A DNA stretch of 49,764 nt from Drancourtella massiliensis (GTDB taxonomy: Bacteria > Bacillota > Clostridia > Lachnospirales > Lachnospiraceae): assembly GCF_016900655.1 (NCBI RefSeq), contig NZ_JACJKH010000026.1, positions 1 through 49,764 on the forward strand. The letters run 5' to 3'. Both the position numbers and the translations under genes were made by a program. Below, piece after piece: positions 32,350 to 40,550 of this stretch (the first letter of the stretch is position 1; each line of letters starts with the position of its first letter). Below the pieces are notes generated by a model, which worked only from the letters and a program-made list of their open reading frames with translations, had not been told where the DNA came from and searched no databases.

Positions 32350-33333
32350 ATGAATCTGGAAGAAGCGATGGAGATACTGGATGTGGTGCAGGGCGAGGAT
32401 AAAGCGAAGATCAGGAAGAAGTACCGCAGCCTGATGCGGAGGTATCATCCGGACGCTCTGGGATCGGACCGGCCGGAACAGATCAGGCGGGTGCAGCAGA
32501 TGAATGAAGCCTATCACCTTTTGATGAAACAGGAAGTCCCGATCCTGCGGTCTGCACGAAAAAGGCGGAAATGGGAATGGACGGGCACAGTCAATGCGGA
32601 TGCCTTCTGCGAACGAAATGTCTACCTGCATTACAGTATGGATGTGGAAGGGGAGCCTTTGTATTATCAAGCGGCCCGGGGGAAGTATCTGTGGGATCCG
32701 GAGGAAGAAGAATTCAGTCTGTTTCTTATAAGCCTCCGTCATGCTGCGAAAGAGCTGCTGGAACAGGTGGAGAGAAGGCAGGGGACGTTCCGGGAAGAGG
32801 ATACCCTGCAAAGCGACCATCGCTTTCAGGTGCAGGCAAAGCTCTTTCATCTTCTCACCCGGCAGTTCATTGATCCGTTGGCGGCGCTGAGAAAAGCGGC
32901 AAAGCCGAAGATGATCGATTTGGAGGGAAGGGCGGTTTATCAGTTCCGGGCGTGGGTCGGCGCAGAAGGCTCGGGCGAAGCTTTCCGGGCAACGGGAGAA
33001 CTGAAAAAAGGAGCTCCCATTTATCCAAAAGCATTTCAGGGACACCGGATTCTCGTAAAGAACCGGGAAGGGAAGGTACTGGGGCATCTGTCCTTTGACG
33101 AGGACTACCTGTACTTCTGCCTGATTCCTCTTCTGAAAGAGAAATGCGCCAAGGTCCGGATGCATGTACGGGATGTGAAAGAGAATAGGAGAGGCTGGCC
33201 TCACAAGGCGAAAGTGGACGTGGACTTTTATTTCCGGCTGGAACAGGAGCCGCCCAAAGACCAGCACAGAGATCTGAATGAAGAGATCCGGGAGTTACTT
33301 CTGGCTTATGAAACAAAACTGATGCAGAGATAG
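32350..33333 (+). CDS. J-domain protein
   Basis: This 327-residue protein starts with a DnaJ J-domain (about 1-65): EEAMEILDVV, IRKKYRSLMRRYHPDAL with the HPD tripeptide, and VQQMNEAYHLL. It lacks the Gly/Phe region and zinc fingers of DnaJ. The long C-terminal part (about 80-327) has two beta-rich blocks and helices that I do not recognise. It is probably a client-specific co-chaperone of DnaK. ATG 32350 follows GAGGTGAGAAGAGG. Confidence 0.85.
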   Translation: MNLEEAMEILDVVQGEDKAKIRKKYRSLMRRYHPDALGSDRPEQIRRVQQMNEAYHLLMKQEVPILRSARKRRKWEWTGTVNADAFCERNVYLHYSMDVEGEPLYYQAARGKYLWDPEEEEFSLFLISLRHAAKELLEQVERRQGTFREEDTLQSDHRFQVQAKLFHLLTRQFIDPLAALRKAAKPKMIDLEGRAVYQFRAWVGAEGSGEAFRATGELKKGAPIYPKAFQGHRILVKNREGKVLGHLSFDEDYLYFCLIPLLKEKCAKVRMHVRDVKENRRGWPHKAKVDVDFYFRLEQEPPKDQHRDLNEEIRELLLAYETKLMQR

Positions 33334-33408
33334 AGAGACTGGACTTCTATCCTGCCATTGAGTAAAATAAGAAGTACGAACCAATGGAAAAGTTTGAGGA
33401 AATGGAGT

Positions 33409-34194
33409 ATGGAATTACCACAAAGTATTAGAAATCAAATAGAAGGAAAAGAGTACCAGATCGATTAAACCGGTATGTTCGGCTCCCGGATTTTGCTGTT
33501 TTCCGATATGGTGCTGAAAGTGCAAAGGAAAAGCAGGGAAACGGAGCAGGAACTGTGTATGATGGAGTGGCTGCAGGACAGACTTCCGGTTCCAGGGATT
33601 CTCGCAAAAGAAGAGGCCGGAGAGGAACAGTTTCTGCTGATGAGCAGGCTGGAAGGGGAGATGATGTGTGAGGAGACTTACATGGGAAATCCTGTTCTTC
33701 AGACAAAGGTGCAGGCAGAAGGATTAAAAAGACTGTGGGCAGTGGATCTTTCCGGATGTCCGGCCGACTGCCGGCTCGATCACAAGCTGATGCGGGCGGC
33801 AGAGCAGGTGGAACAGGGGCTGGTAGATCTTGACAATGTAGAGCCGGATACATTTGGCCCGGAGGGATTTCGCGGTCCGAAAGAACTTCTGGACTGGCTT
33901 TTCGGAAACCGGCCGGAGGAAGAAGCAGTTCTCTCCCACGGCGATTACTGCCTGCCAAATGTATTTGGAAAAGGAGACCGTTTGACAGGCTATCTTGATC
34001 TTGGACGGGCAGGGATTGCAGATAAATGGTGCGACATCGCACTTTGTTACCGGAGCCTTTCCCAGAATTACAGCGGAAGATTTCACGGGAAAGCGTATTC
34101 CGGTTATGACGATCTTTTGTTGTTCAAGGAACTTGGAATTGCACCGGACTGGGAGAAGATCCAGTATTATATTTTGCTGGATGAATTGTTTTAG
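33409..34194 (+). pseudogene. Aminoglycoside phosphotransferase APH(3')-like gene with early ochre stop
   Basis: From ATG 33409 (behind GAGGAAATGGAG) the frame reads MELPQSIRNQIEGKEYQID, then TAA at 33466-33468, then continues in the same frame through TGMFGSRILLFSDMVLKVQ to 34194. The body has the kinase-fold marks SHGDYCLPNVF (catalytic loop with Asp), GYLDLGRAGIADKWCDIA (metal-binding Asp) and the C-terminal YYILLDELF. Intact relatives are about 260 residues and would run straight through the stop. An ATG at 33475 could restart translation without the first 22 residues, losing part of the first strand. Function is doubtful, but the rest is well preserved, so the damage looks recent. Confidence 0.8.
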
Positions 34195-34230
34195 TATAGA
34201 GAAAAGCGGAATCGAAGGAGGAGGCTGCAT

Positions 34231-35022
34231 ATGATTGGAGCAGAATTGGCAAATTTCCGGGATCTGGGAGGACTCCGGACAAAGGATGGAAGAGAAGTTG
34301 CACCAAAGCGGCTGCTGCGGTGCGGAGATATGTCTGAACTGACCGGGGAGACGATCCGTAGCTTACAGGAAGAGTATCACGTGGTCAATGTGGTTGATCT
34401 TCGGACAGCAGAAGAGCGGGGAAAGGCACCGGACTGCGAAGTACCGGGAGCCAGGGCGTATGTACTTGATTTCTTCCCGGGAGAGAAGCTGATGGGAAGA
34501 GGACAGGCGACAGGAAGCAGGGAACAGTTGATGAACATGCAGAACGCACAGCTGCTCCATGACTATATGAAAAAGCTGTATGGGGAATTTATTACGACCC
34601 GGACCGCCAGAGACGCGATCCGCAGTTTTGTGCAGATCCTGCTTGAGACAGAAGAAGGAGCGACTGTCTTTCACTGCTTTGCCGGAAAAGACCGGACAGG
34701 CATTTCCGCAGCAGTGATTCTGACGATTCTGGGAGTGCCTCGGGATACGATCATGGAAGATTATATGGAAACAAACCATATGCGGGCGGCAGCCAATCAG
34801 GTGATTCTGGACGGCCTGAGACAAAAATGTGCATCTGAAGAGATGCTTAAAGCAGTGGAGACAGCGTTGAGTGTGGACCAGGACTATCTTTGCACAAGTT
34901 TTGAAACCGCGCATCGGGAATATGGTTCCTTTGAGAATTACATCGAAACCGGACTTGGAATAGGACAGGAAGAACAGAAATGCTTAAAGGAATTGTATTT
35001 GGTTAGAACGTGTGCGCTTTAG
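34231..35022 (+). CDS. Tyrosine-protein phosphatase (PTP-like, PF13350 type)
   Basis: This 263-residue phosphatase starts with NFRDLGGLRTKDGREV, typical of the Y_phosphatase3 group. It holds the P-loop HCFAGKDRTG (148-157) with nucleophile Cys149 and Arg155. VVDLRTAEE is the substrate-loop strand. Relatives act on phosphotyrosine or phosphoinositides. A strong ribosome site (GGAGGAGG) precedes ATG 34231. It is followed 21 bases later by another phosphatase-like gene, probably cotranscribed. Confidence 0.9.
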   Translation: MIGAELANFRDLGGLRTKDGREVAPKRLLRCGDMSELTGETIRSLQEEYHVVNVVDLRTAEERGKAPDCEVPGARAYVLDFFPGEKLMGRGQATGSREQLMNMQNAQLLHDYMKKLYGEFITTRTARDAIRSFVQILLETEEGATVFHCFAGKDRTGISAAVILTILGVPRDTIMEDYMETNHMRAAANQVILDGLRQKCASEEMLKAVETALSVDQDYLCTSFETAHREYGSFENYIETGLGIGQEEQKCLKELYLVRTCAL

Positions 35023-35043
35023 ATCATATGTGAGGGGGAAAAG

Positions 35044-36156
35044 ATGGATCAGAAATTGAAATTTCCAGATTATGAAAACGGACTGGCCAATCTGGCGCAG
35101 TCAGTCTTAAAGAATTTTGGAATCCGTGAAAAAGGGCAAAAGACACTTGCGTGTGTGGATACGTTTCTGGAAAAGGAGTACGAAAATATTGTCGTATTTC
35201 TTCTGGATGGAATGGGAAGCAGGATCATGGAGAAAAATCTGGAGGAGACCGGATTTTTTAGGAGCCACATGAAATGTTCCTACAGCTCGGTATTTCCGCC
35301 GACTACGGTGGCGGCGACCACATCTATCAGAAGTGGACTGAAGCCGTGTGAGCACGGATGGCTTGGCTGGGACTGTTATTATCCGTGGATTGATCAGAAT
35401 GTTACGGTTTTCACCAACATGAAGACAGGAACCAGTATTCCGGCAGCAGATTATAATGTGGCTGAGAAGTATTGCGGATACGAGACAGTCGTGGAGAGAA
35501 TTAACCGCCGCGGCGGGGAGGCTTATGAAGTTATGCCGTTTGCAGAGCCGTTTCCAAAGACCATGGAAGAAATCTGCGGACAGGTTGAAATGCTGTGTAG
35601 AAAGCCTGGAAAGAAATATATTTATGCGTACTGGAACGAACCGGACAGCACCATGCATGAGACCGGATGCTACAGCAGCCAGACAAAACAGATTATGCGG
35701 AAACTGGAACAGCAGGTCCAGGCTTTAAGTGATAAGCTGGAGAAAACGCTTCTGATCGTGACGGCAGACCATGGGCTGGTGGATACACAAAATGTTTCCA
35801 TTACCGATTATCCGGAGATCATGGACTGTCTGGTGCGGATGCCGTCTATCGAGCCGAGGGCGCTGAACCTGTTTGTGAAAGAAGAGAAAAAAGAACAGTT
35901 TGAGAAAGCGTTTCAGGACGCTTTCGGAGAGGAGTTTCTTCTGCTGACAAAGGAACAGGTGCTGGAAAGAAAGCTTTTCGGCACTGGAGCCGAACATCCG
36001 GATTTCCGGGAAATGCTGGGAGACTATCTGGCAGTCGGAACCGGGGAGCTGACAATCTTTTCCTCCCGGGAAGAAGCAGACTTTTTTGTCGGAGTCCATG
36101 CAGGACTGCGGGAAGAAGAGATGCTGATTCCGCTGATTGTGATGGAAAATGCGTAG
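35044..36156 (+). CDS. Alkaline-phosphatase superfamily phosphodiesterase
   Basis: This 370-residue cytosolic member of the nucleotide pyrophosphatase/phosphodiesterase group has FLLDGMGSRIM (first metal Asp), FPPTTVAATTSIRSGL with the nucleophilic Thr, WNEPDSTMHETG (Asp and His) and TADHGLVDT (Asp-His pair). It is translated from ATG 35044 behind GAGGGGGAAA and shares a transcript with the tyrosine phosphatase. The substrate is unknown. Confidence 0.88.
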   Translation: MDQKLKFPDYENGLANLAQSVLKNFGIREKGQKTLACVDTFLEKEYENIVVFLLDGMGSRIMEKNLEETGFFRSHMKCSYSSVFPPTTVAATTSIRSGLKPCEHGWLGWDCYYPWIDQNVTVFTNMKTGTSIPAADYNVAEKYCGYETVVERINRRGGEAYEVMPFAEPFPKTMEEICGQVEMLCRKPGKKYIYAYWNEPDSTMHETGCYSSQTKQIMRKLEQQVQALSDKLEKTLLIVTADHGLVDTQNVSITDYPEIMDCLVRMPSIEPRALNLFVKEEKKEQFEKAFQDAFGEEFLLLTKEQVLERKLFGTGAEHPDFREMLGDYLAVGTGELTIFSSREEADFFVGVHAGLREEEMLIPLIVMENA

Positions 36157-36189
36157 TATTTGCAGATAGATGGAAGAGAGAAGAAACAG

Positions 36190-36234
36190 AAAGGACATCT
36201 TTCGGAAAATGGATTCCGGAGATGTCCTTTTTCG
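36190..36234 (+). terminator. Rho-independent terminator
   Basis: AAAGGACATCT pairs with AGATGTCCTTT around a loop containing an inner TTCGG/TTCCG element, followed by T residues. Confidence 0.8.
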
Positions 36235-36269
36235 TTGGAAAAAAAGAAAAATGAATAAGAGTTTGCATA

Positions 36270-36332
36270 TTGACAAACCAGACTTCCAATGCTATTTTTA
36301 AATAAAATTCGGCAAAACAAAAAAATGCCGAA
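36270..36332 (+). promoter_or_regulatory. Promoter and operator of the AbiEi-like antitoxin gene
   Basis: TTGACA (36270-36275) and TATTTT (36293-36298) are 17 bases apart. An inverted repeat TTCGGCA (36308-36314) and TGCCGAA (36326-36332) lies just after the expected start point. AbiEi proteins are known to repress their own operon at inverted repeats, so this is the likely binding site. Confidence 0.7.
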
Positions 36333-36369
36333 AAAAATAAAATGATTCGGAGCGAAAGAGAGGTGGAAC

Positions 36370-36957
36370 ATGGATAAATCAATGAATATTCCTGACGATC
36401 AGATGATTGTTTCTCTGGAAGAGCTAAAAGAGCAGGGACTTTCCTATTACAAAATTAATAAGCTGACGTCAGAAGGAAGGCTAAGTAAACTGAATAATAA
36501 ATTCTATGAAAACATGAACTATCGAGGAACAGAGTCGGATTTTTATTATGCCTACGCTTATGCGCCTTCGGGAGTGATATGTCTCTTGAGTGCGGCAGTC
36601 TATTATGGGCTTTCTTCTTTTAGCCCGGATGCGATAAATGTAGCACTCAGAAGAAAGGCAAAAATCAGTGCTTTGCCCGAGTGGCCGGAAATTCATATCA
36701 GTTATTTTACTGATGAACGGTTTGAACTTGGAATTCGTACAGTAGAGGAAGGGAAGAACCGTTTTAGGATCTATGATATAGAAAAAACGGTTGTTGATAC
36801 GGTTTTTTACAGAGAAAAAGTGGGAATTGAAGAGACGAAAGAGATTCTTACAAACTATCTGAGCCGGAGAGAAAGGAACCTGAATCGGCTCGTCAAATAT
36901 GCGGAAACTTTGAAATGCGGTGAGATTCTTAATAATTATTTGGAGGTACTAGTGTGA
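36370..36957 (+). CDS. AbiEi-family antitoxin / transcriptional regulator
   Basis: This 195-residue protein belongs to the type IV toxin-antitoxin AbiEi family. It has an N-terminal winged helix (SLEELKEQGLSYYKINKLTS, EGRLSKLNNKFYE) and the C-terminal antitoxin domain (GVICLLSAAVYYGLSS, YDIEKTVVDTVFYREKVG). In complete systems the nucleotidyltransferase toxin AbiEii overlaps the antitoxin end by a few bases. Here only its first codons remain. It is AT-rich compared with neighbouring genes, consistent with transfer. The protein may survive as an orphan repressor. Confidence 0.85.
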   Translation: MDKSMNIPDDQMIVSLEELKEQGLSYYKINKLTSEGRLSKLNNKFYENMNYRGTESDFYYAYAYAPSGVICLLSAAVYYGLSSFSPDAINVALRRKAKISALPEWPEIHISYFTDERFELGIRTVEEGKNRFRIYDIEKTVVDTVFYREKVGIEETKEILTNYLSRRERNLNRLVKYAETLKCGEILNNYLEVLV

Positions 36958-37013
36958 TAAATTCGGATCAATCTCCAGCTCCGAAAATCATTTCCAATCA
37001 AGGCAGGGGATGA
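36954..37013 (+). pseudogene. Remnant of the AbiEii toxin start
   Basis: GTG at 36954 overlaps the antitoxin stop by four bases, exactly where the toxin should start. It encodes INSDQ, which matches the usual AbiEii opening. After about six codons the sequence is unrelated, and a stop comes at 37011. The rest of the toxin is absent. Confidence 0.55.
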
Positions 37014-37095
37014 ACAGATCTGAAAAATCATAGAACCGCGCTGTAAACAGGCCGGGGATTCTGGCATAAGATTTACGGAATATGGAGGGAAAAGA

Positions 37096-37568
37096 ATGGA
37101 CAGTGCTTATTGGAAGGAACAAGAGAAGTATTTAAAGCTGACAAGGAAGCATATGTGGAATGAAGATTATTTTGCCTTTCTCGTACAGTCGGTATGGAAG
37201 CTGAAACCAGATGCAGACATTTTAGATCTGGGGTGTGGATACGGGGATCTTTGTGCAAGGCTTCTGCCTCTGCTCTCGGAGAAAAGCACGTATACAGGAG
37301 TGGATTTCTGCCGGGAACTGCTTGAGGAAGGACGGAAAAGATTTTGGTCAGAGTCGGCATGAAGATTCCAGTCTATATGGAGCGGTTGGGACTGCAAAAT
37401 GTCGGAGTACGGGTTAATGATTATGTTGAATTTATCAGCCTAGGTCAGGACGGTGAGGAGTATACAGAACATCTGGCAGCGTTTGGAGAAACAACGTCAG
37501 AAAACGATGGAAAACATTCTGTCGTCTCAGCAAAGTGTCATCTGATTTCCTTCGGAAGAAAAAAATGA
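37096..37568 (+). pseudogene. SAM methyltransferase with deleted middle and frameshift
   Basis: The first frame (37096-37362) encodes the N-terminal part, including ILDLGCGYGDLCARLLPLL (motif I) and YTGVDFCRELLEEGRKRF. At about 37345 the coding sense moves to the frame ending at 37568, with VGMKIPVYMERLGLQNVGVR and VNDYVEFIS, a typical late methyltransferase part. About 100 residues in the middle, with the catalytic strands, are missing. The gene is therefore dead. Confidence 0.75.
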
Positions 37569-37609
37569 TATAATCAAAGAACGATTATAGAAGCAAGGAG
37601 AAACAGACC

Positions 37610-38302
37610 ATGAGAATATTTTTGTGCGGTGGAGGAGACGGCGTTCAGACAAAAGACGCCTGCCGGCGTCTGAACGATGTGATTGATCATACAAAACCGA
37701 TATTGTATCTTCCGTTTGCCATGGAAAATGCGGACTATGACAGCTGCCACGAGTGGGTTCTGGGCGAGCTTCGGTGTGTGGATGTGCCGGATATCGAGAT
37801 GGTTAAAAGCGCGGAGGAACTGGACGGGACAAATGTGGAAAACTACAGCGCGATTTTTATTGGCGGTGGAAACACATATAAATTATTGAACGATTTGAAA
37901 GCAAGCGGAAGTTTTGAGAAAATCAAAGCATATATCGAACAGGACGGCATTGTCTTCGGCGGAAGCGCAGGCGCGATTATCTTTGGATATGATATCGAAA
38001 GCTGTGCGGCTATGGATCAGAATAAAGTGGGGCTGAAAGATACGAAAGGATTTGATGCCCTGAGCGGATATTCGGTGTTTGCGCATTATACGAATGGAAG
38101 TTCAAGACTGACAGAGCAGGAGAACCGGGAGCGGACAGAAAGATATACAGAAAAACTGCTCCGGTATTCGCAGGAACGTGGTCCGGTCATTGCCATGCCG
38201 GAAGAAGATACCCTGTTTCTGAATGGAGATCATTTTGAAATGATCGGAAGCAGGCCGTATTATTGTTTTGAAGGGGGAAAAAGAAGGGAAATGATTCCGT
38301 AG
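37610..38302 (+). CDS. Peptidase S51 family / type 1 glutamine amidotransferase-like protein
   Basis: This 230-residue protein resembles dipeptidase E-like S51 peptidases. IFIGGGNTYKLL and FGGSAGAIIFG are visible, the latter with nucleophile Ser119 at the elbow. LSGYSVFAHYTNGS carries a candidate His. It is related to cyanophycinase and PepE. Substrates are small acidic peptides in known members; here unknown. ATG 37610 follows AAGGAGAAACAG. The Nudix gene starts 48 bases downstream. Confidence 0.85.
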   Translation: MRIFLCGGGDGVQTKDACRRLNDVIDHTKPILYLPFAMENADYDSCHEWVLGELRCVDVPDIEMVKSAEELDGTNVENYSAIFIGGGNTYKLLNDLKASGSFEKIKAYIEQDGIVFGGSAGAIIFGYDIESCAAMDQNKVGLKDTKGFDALSGYSVFAHYTNGSSRLTEQENRERTERYTEKLLRYSQERGPVIAMPEEDTLFLNGDHFEMIGSRPYYCFEGGKRREMIP

Positions 38303-38350
38303 ACAGGATGCGAGACCAGACAAGAAATATAACAGCAGGAGGTAACAGCC

Positions 38351-38797
38351 ATGGTAAAAGTTCGTTTTTATGATGAAGTGGAAGATTCCCTTTTAAAATT
38401 TGCTGTGATGATTGCGCGGCATGATGGAAAATGGGTGTTTTGCAAACACCGGAAACGGGAAACATACGAGGTGCCGGGAGGACACCGGGAGCCCGGAGAG
38501 AAGATAGACGAAACGACAGGAAGAGAGCTTTATGAGGAGACCGGAGCGTTGGATTTCGATCTTGACCGGGTCTGTGTGTATTCGGTAACCTCAGTGGACG
38601 AGGAGGGAAAAGAAGGGGAAGAAACATACGGGATGCTCTACACGGCAGAAATCAGGAAGTTTGAGAAGGAGCTTCACAGCGAGATTGAAAAGATCCTGAT
38701 TACAAAGGATCTGCCGGAAAAATGGACCTATCCGGAAATTCAGCCGGTTTTGATGAGAGAAGCAAAAATACGGCGGGGAGGGTATCACGATGAGTAG
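38351..38797 (+). CDS. Nudix hydrolase
   Basis: This 148-residue Nudix protein has the box GGHREPGEKIDETTGRELYE followed by ETGA. The substrate is not identifiable. It ends inside the next gene: the AraC regulator starts at 38790, an eight-base overlap that suggests translational coupling. The ribosome site is GGAGGTAACAGCC. Confidence 0.88.
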   Translation: MVKVRFYDEVEDSLLKFAVMIARHDGKWVFCKHRKRETYEVPGGHREPGEKIDETTGRELYEETGALDFDLDRVCVYSVTSVDEEGKEGEETYGMLYTAEIRKFEKELHSEIEKILITKDLPEKWTYPEIQPVLMREAKIRRGGYHDE

Positions 38798-39734
38798 GAA
38801 GAGAAAAAAGACAGCCGAATTCAGATACTACCGGATGCCGGAAAAGAGGACAATTATAGCGCTTCTAGGAGAAAAATGGCAGCAGAATTACGGAAGGAAT
38901 ATTGATTATCTGCATTTTCATAATTTCCTGGAGATAGGTTACTGTTACGAAGGCAGAGGATCGATGATACTGGGGACAGAAGAATATCTTTTCAGAGGAG
39001 GAGAATTTACTGTGATCCCGAAAAATTATCTGCATACAACGAACAGCGAGCCGGGAAATATCAGTACGTGGGAATATCTGTTTGTCGATGTGGAACAATT
39101 GTTGAGAAAGCTGGTTTCGGGAGCGCCGGGATATGTAGACCAGATGATTCAGGCGATTAATCAGAAAGCAGTTTTTGCAAAGGGAAACGAAATGCCTTAT
39201 CTTGCGGAGCTCTTGAAGCGTATTCTGGATACGATGCGGGAAGGGAAGATGTTCTATCTCGAGGAGGCGGAAGGGATGATGCTGGCATTTCTATCGGAGA
39301 TTGCCAGAAAAAATATCGCCTTTTTTGATCAGCCGGGCGGAGGAGTCCGTGAGGAAGCAAGGATGAACAATCTCATTTACCGGTCCTTGGATTATATCAG
39401 CGATCACTACCATGAGCGGATGAAAGTCAGTGATATTGCAGCGCAGATTCATATCAGCGAAACACATTTCCGCCGTGTGTTTTCCCAGTGTATGGGGATG
39501 AGTCCTCTGGAATATATCAATCTGGTCAGAATCCAGTCGGCATGCGAGTACCTGAGAAAGACGGATGAACCGATTGCGACGATTGCGGGAAAATGCGGAT
39601 ATTTCACAAGTTCGACCTTTAACCGGAACTTTCAGAAGATTATGGGGATGGCGCCGGAGGAGTGGAAAAAGAGACCGGAAAATTACGAACAGCAGATTCT
39701 GCAGTTTAATGTGCGGTCAGAGGAAGGGTGGTAA
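38790..39734 (+). CDS. AraC-family transcriptional regulator
   Basis: This 314-residue regulator has an N-terminal cupin (HFHNFLEIGYCYEGRGSMIL, FTVIPKNYLHT) that probably binds a sugar. Its C-terminal double helix-turn-helix is at about 200-295 (MKVSDIAAQIHISETHFRRV, CGYFTSSTFNRNFQKIMGMAP). It lies upstream of, and in the same direction as, the beta-galactoside genes, so it is the likely activator of that operon. The small membrane protein starts within a few bases of its stop. Confidence 0.9.
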   Translation: MSRKRKKTAEFRYYRMPEKRTIIALLGEKWQQNYGRNIDYLHFHNFLEIGYCYEGRGSMILGTEEYLFRGGEFTVIPKNYLHTTNSEPGNISTWEYLFVDVEQLLRKLVSGAPGYVDQMIQAINQKAVFAKGNEMPYLAELLKRILDTMREGKMFYLEEAEGMMLAFLSEIARKNIAFFDQPGGGVREEARMNNLIYRSLDYISDHYHERMKVSDIAAQIHISETHFRRVFSQCMGMSPLEYINLVRIQSACEYLRKTDEPIATIAGKCGYFTSSTFNRNFQKIMGMAPEEWKKRPENYEQQILQFNVRSEEGW

Positions 39735-39736
39735 AA

Positions 39737-40273
39737 ATGTACAGTACAAAGATTATAAAACAGGTGAAAAGGAAGAAAAAACCGGGCACGGGAGTACTGA
39801 AAATATTGATGATCTTGTTTGGAGTTCTGTTTGTTCTGATGGGCATCGTGTTTTCAAGGGGATTTATGCTCCCGGGCTTCCTGCTGATTTGTCTTTACTT
39901 TGCCTTTGATATGTTCAGCCAGAAGGAATATGAATATACTATGGAAGGAAATCAGTTTACGATTGATGTGATTATCGGGAAAAAGCACCGGAGAAATGCC
40001 CATGAGCTGGATTTGAATCAGCTGGAAGTGGTAGCGCCGAACTGGCATGAAAAGGTGGCGAAATACCGCATTAAGGGAGGAACACAACGTCTGACGAAGT
40101 ATGACTATACTTCGTATGATGATGAAATCCCGTACTATACGATGATTATCGGTGAAGGAAGAGAGAAGATCAAGATTCTTCTCGATTTGGATGAGGAAAT
40201 GCTCCGCGCGATGAAAAATATGCTCCCTGACAAGGTCTTTTTTGCAGAAACATGGGTTTGGCAGGATAGATGA
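39737..40273 (+). CDS. DUF6106-like small membrane protein
   Basis: This 178-residue protein has a basic N terminus, two hydrophobic helices at about 22-40 and 44-60, and a soluble beta-rich domain (about 65-178: YEYTMEGNQFTIDVIIGKK, YYTMIIGEGREKIKILLDL). The ATG at 39737 has GGAAGGG before it; a GTG at 39728 overlaps the AraC end. Function is unknown. It is widely kept in Lachnospiraceae. Confidence 0.75.
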   Translation: MYSTKIIKQVKRKKKPGTGVLKILMILFGVLFVLMGIVFSRGFMLPGFLLICLYFAFDMFSQKEYEYTMEGNQFTIDVIIGKKHRRNAHELDLNQLEVVAPNWHEKVAKYRIKGGTQRLTKYDYTSYDDEIPYYTMIIGEGREKIKILLDLDEEMLRAMKNMLPDKVFFAETWVWQDR

Positions 40274-40464
40274 GACAAAAAACAGAGGTAAATATACAAA
40301 AAAAATCGCGATTTTGGCAGAATGGATAAATAAAATGAAGCTGATGCTGTAAAAAACGGAGAAGCGGGTGTACCGATTGGACAAAAAAGTAACGAAAAAG
40401 CAACAAAAACAGGGCGAACGGCACAAAAATGGTCGAAAATGCATAATTTATATACGAATCTGCA

Positions 40465-40520
40465 AACATTTCACAGGGATGTCTTGATATAATACTTTCA
40501 GAAGATGTTCGAAAGACTGG
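40465..40520 (+). promoter_or_regulatory. Promoter region of the beta-galactoside operon
   Basis: A good TATAAT box at 40488-40493 has only a weak -35 (AACATT or TTTCAC), as expected for an activator-dependent promoter. A small inverted repeat GTTCG...CGAAC lies around 40506-40527. Upstream, 40380-40445 is A-rich with scattered GAAA/CAAAAA elements, a possible AraC-protein site. No gene is seen in 40274-40550. Confidence 0.55.
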
Positions 40521-40550
40521 ACGAACATGAAAAAGGAGGATGTATCTATT

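Noticed and set aside
32191-33267. Minus-strand open frame of 358 codons
   Set aside because: Antisense to the J-domain gene; composition typical of a shadow frame.
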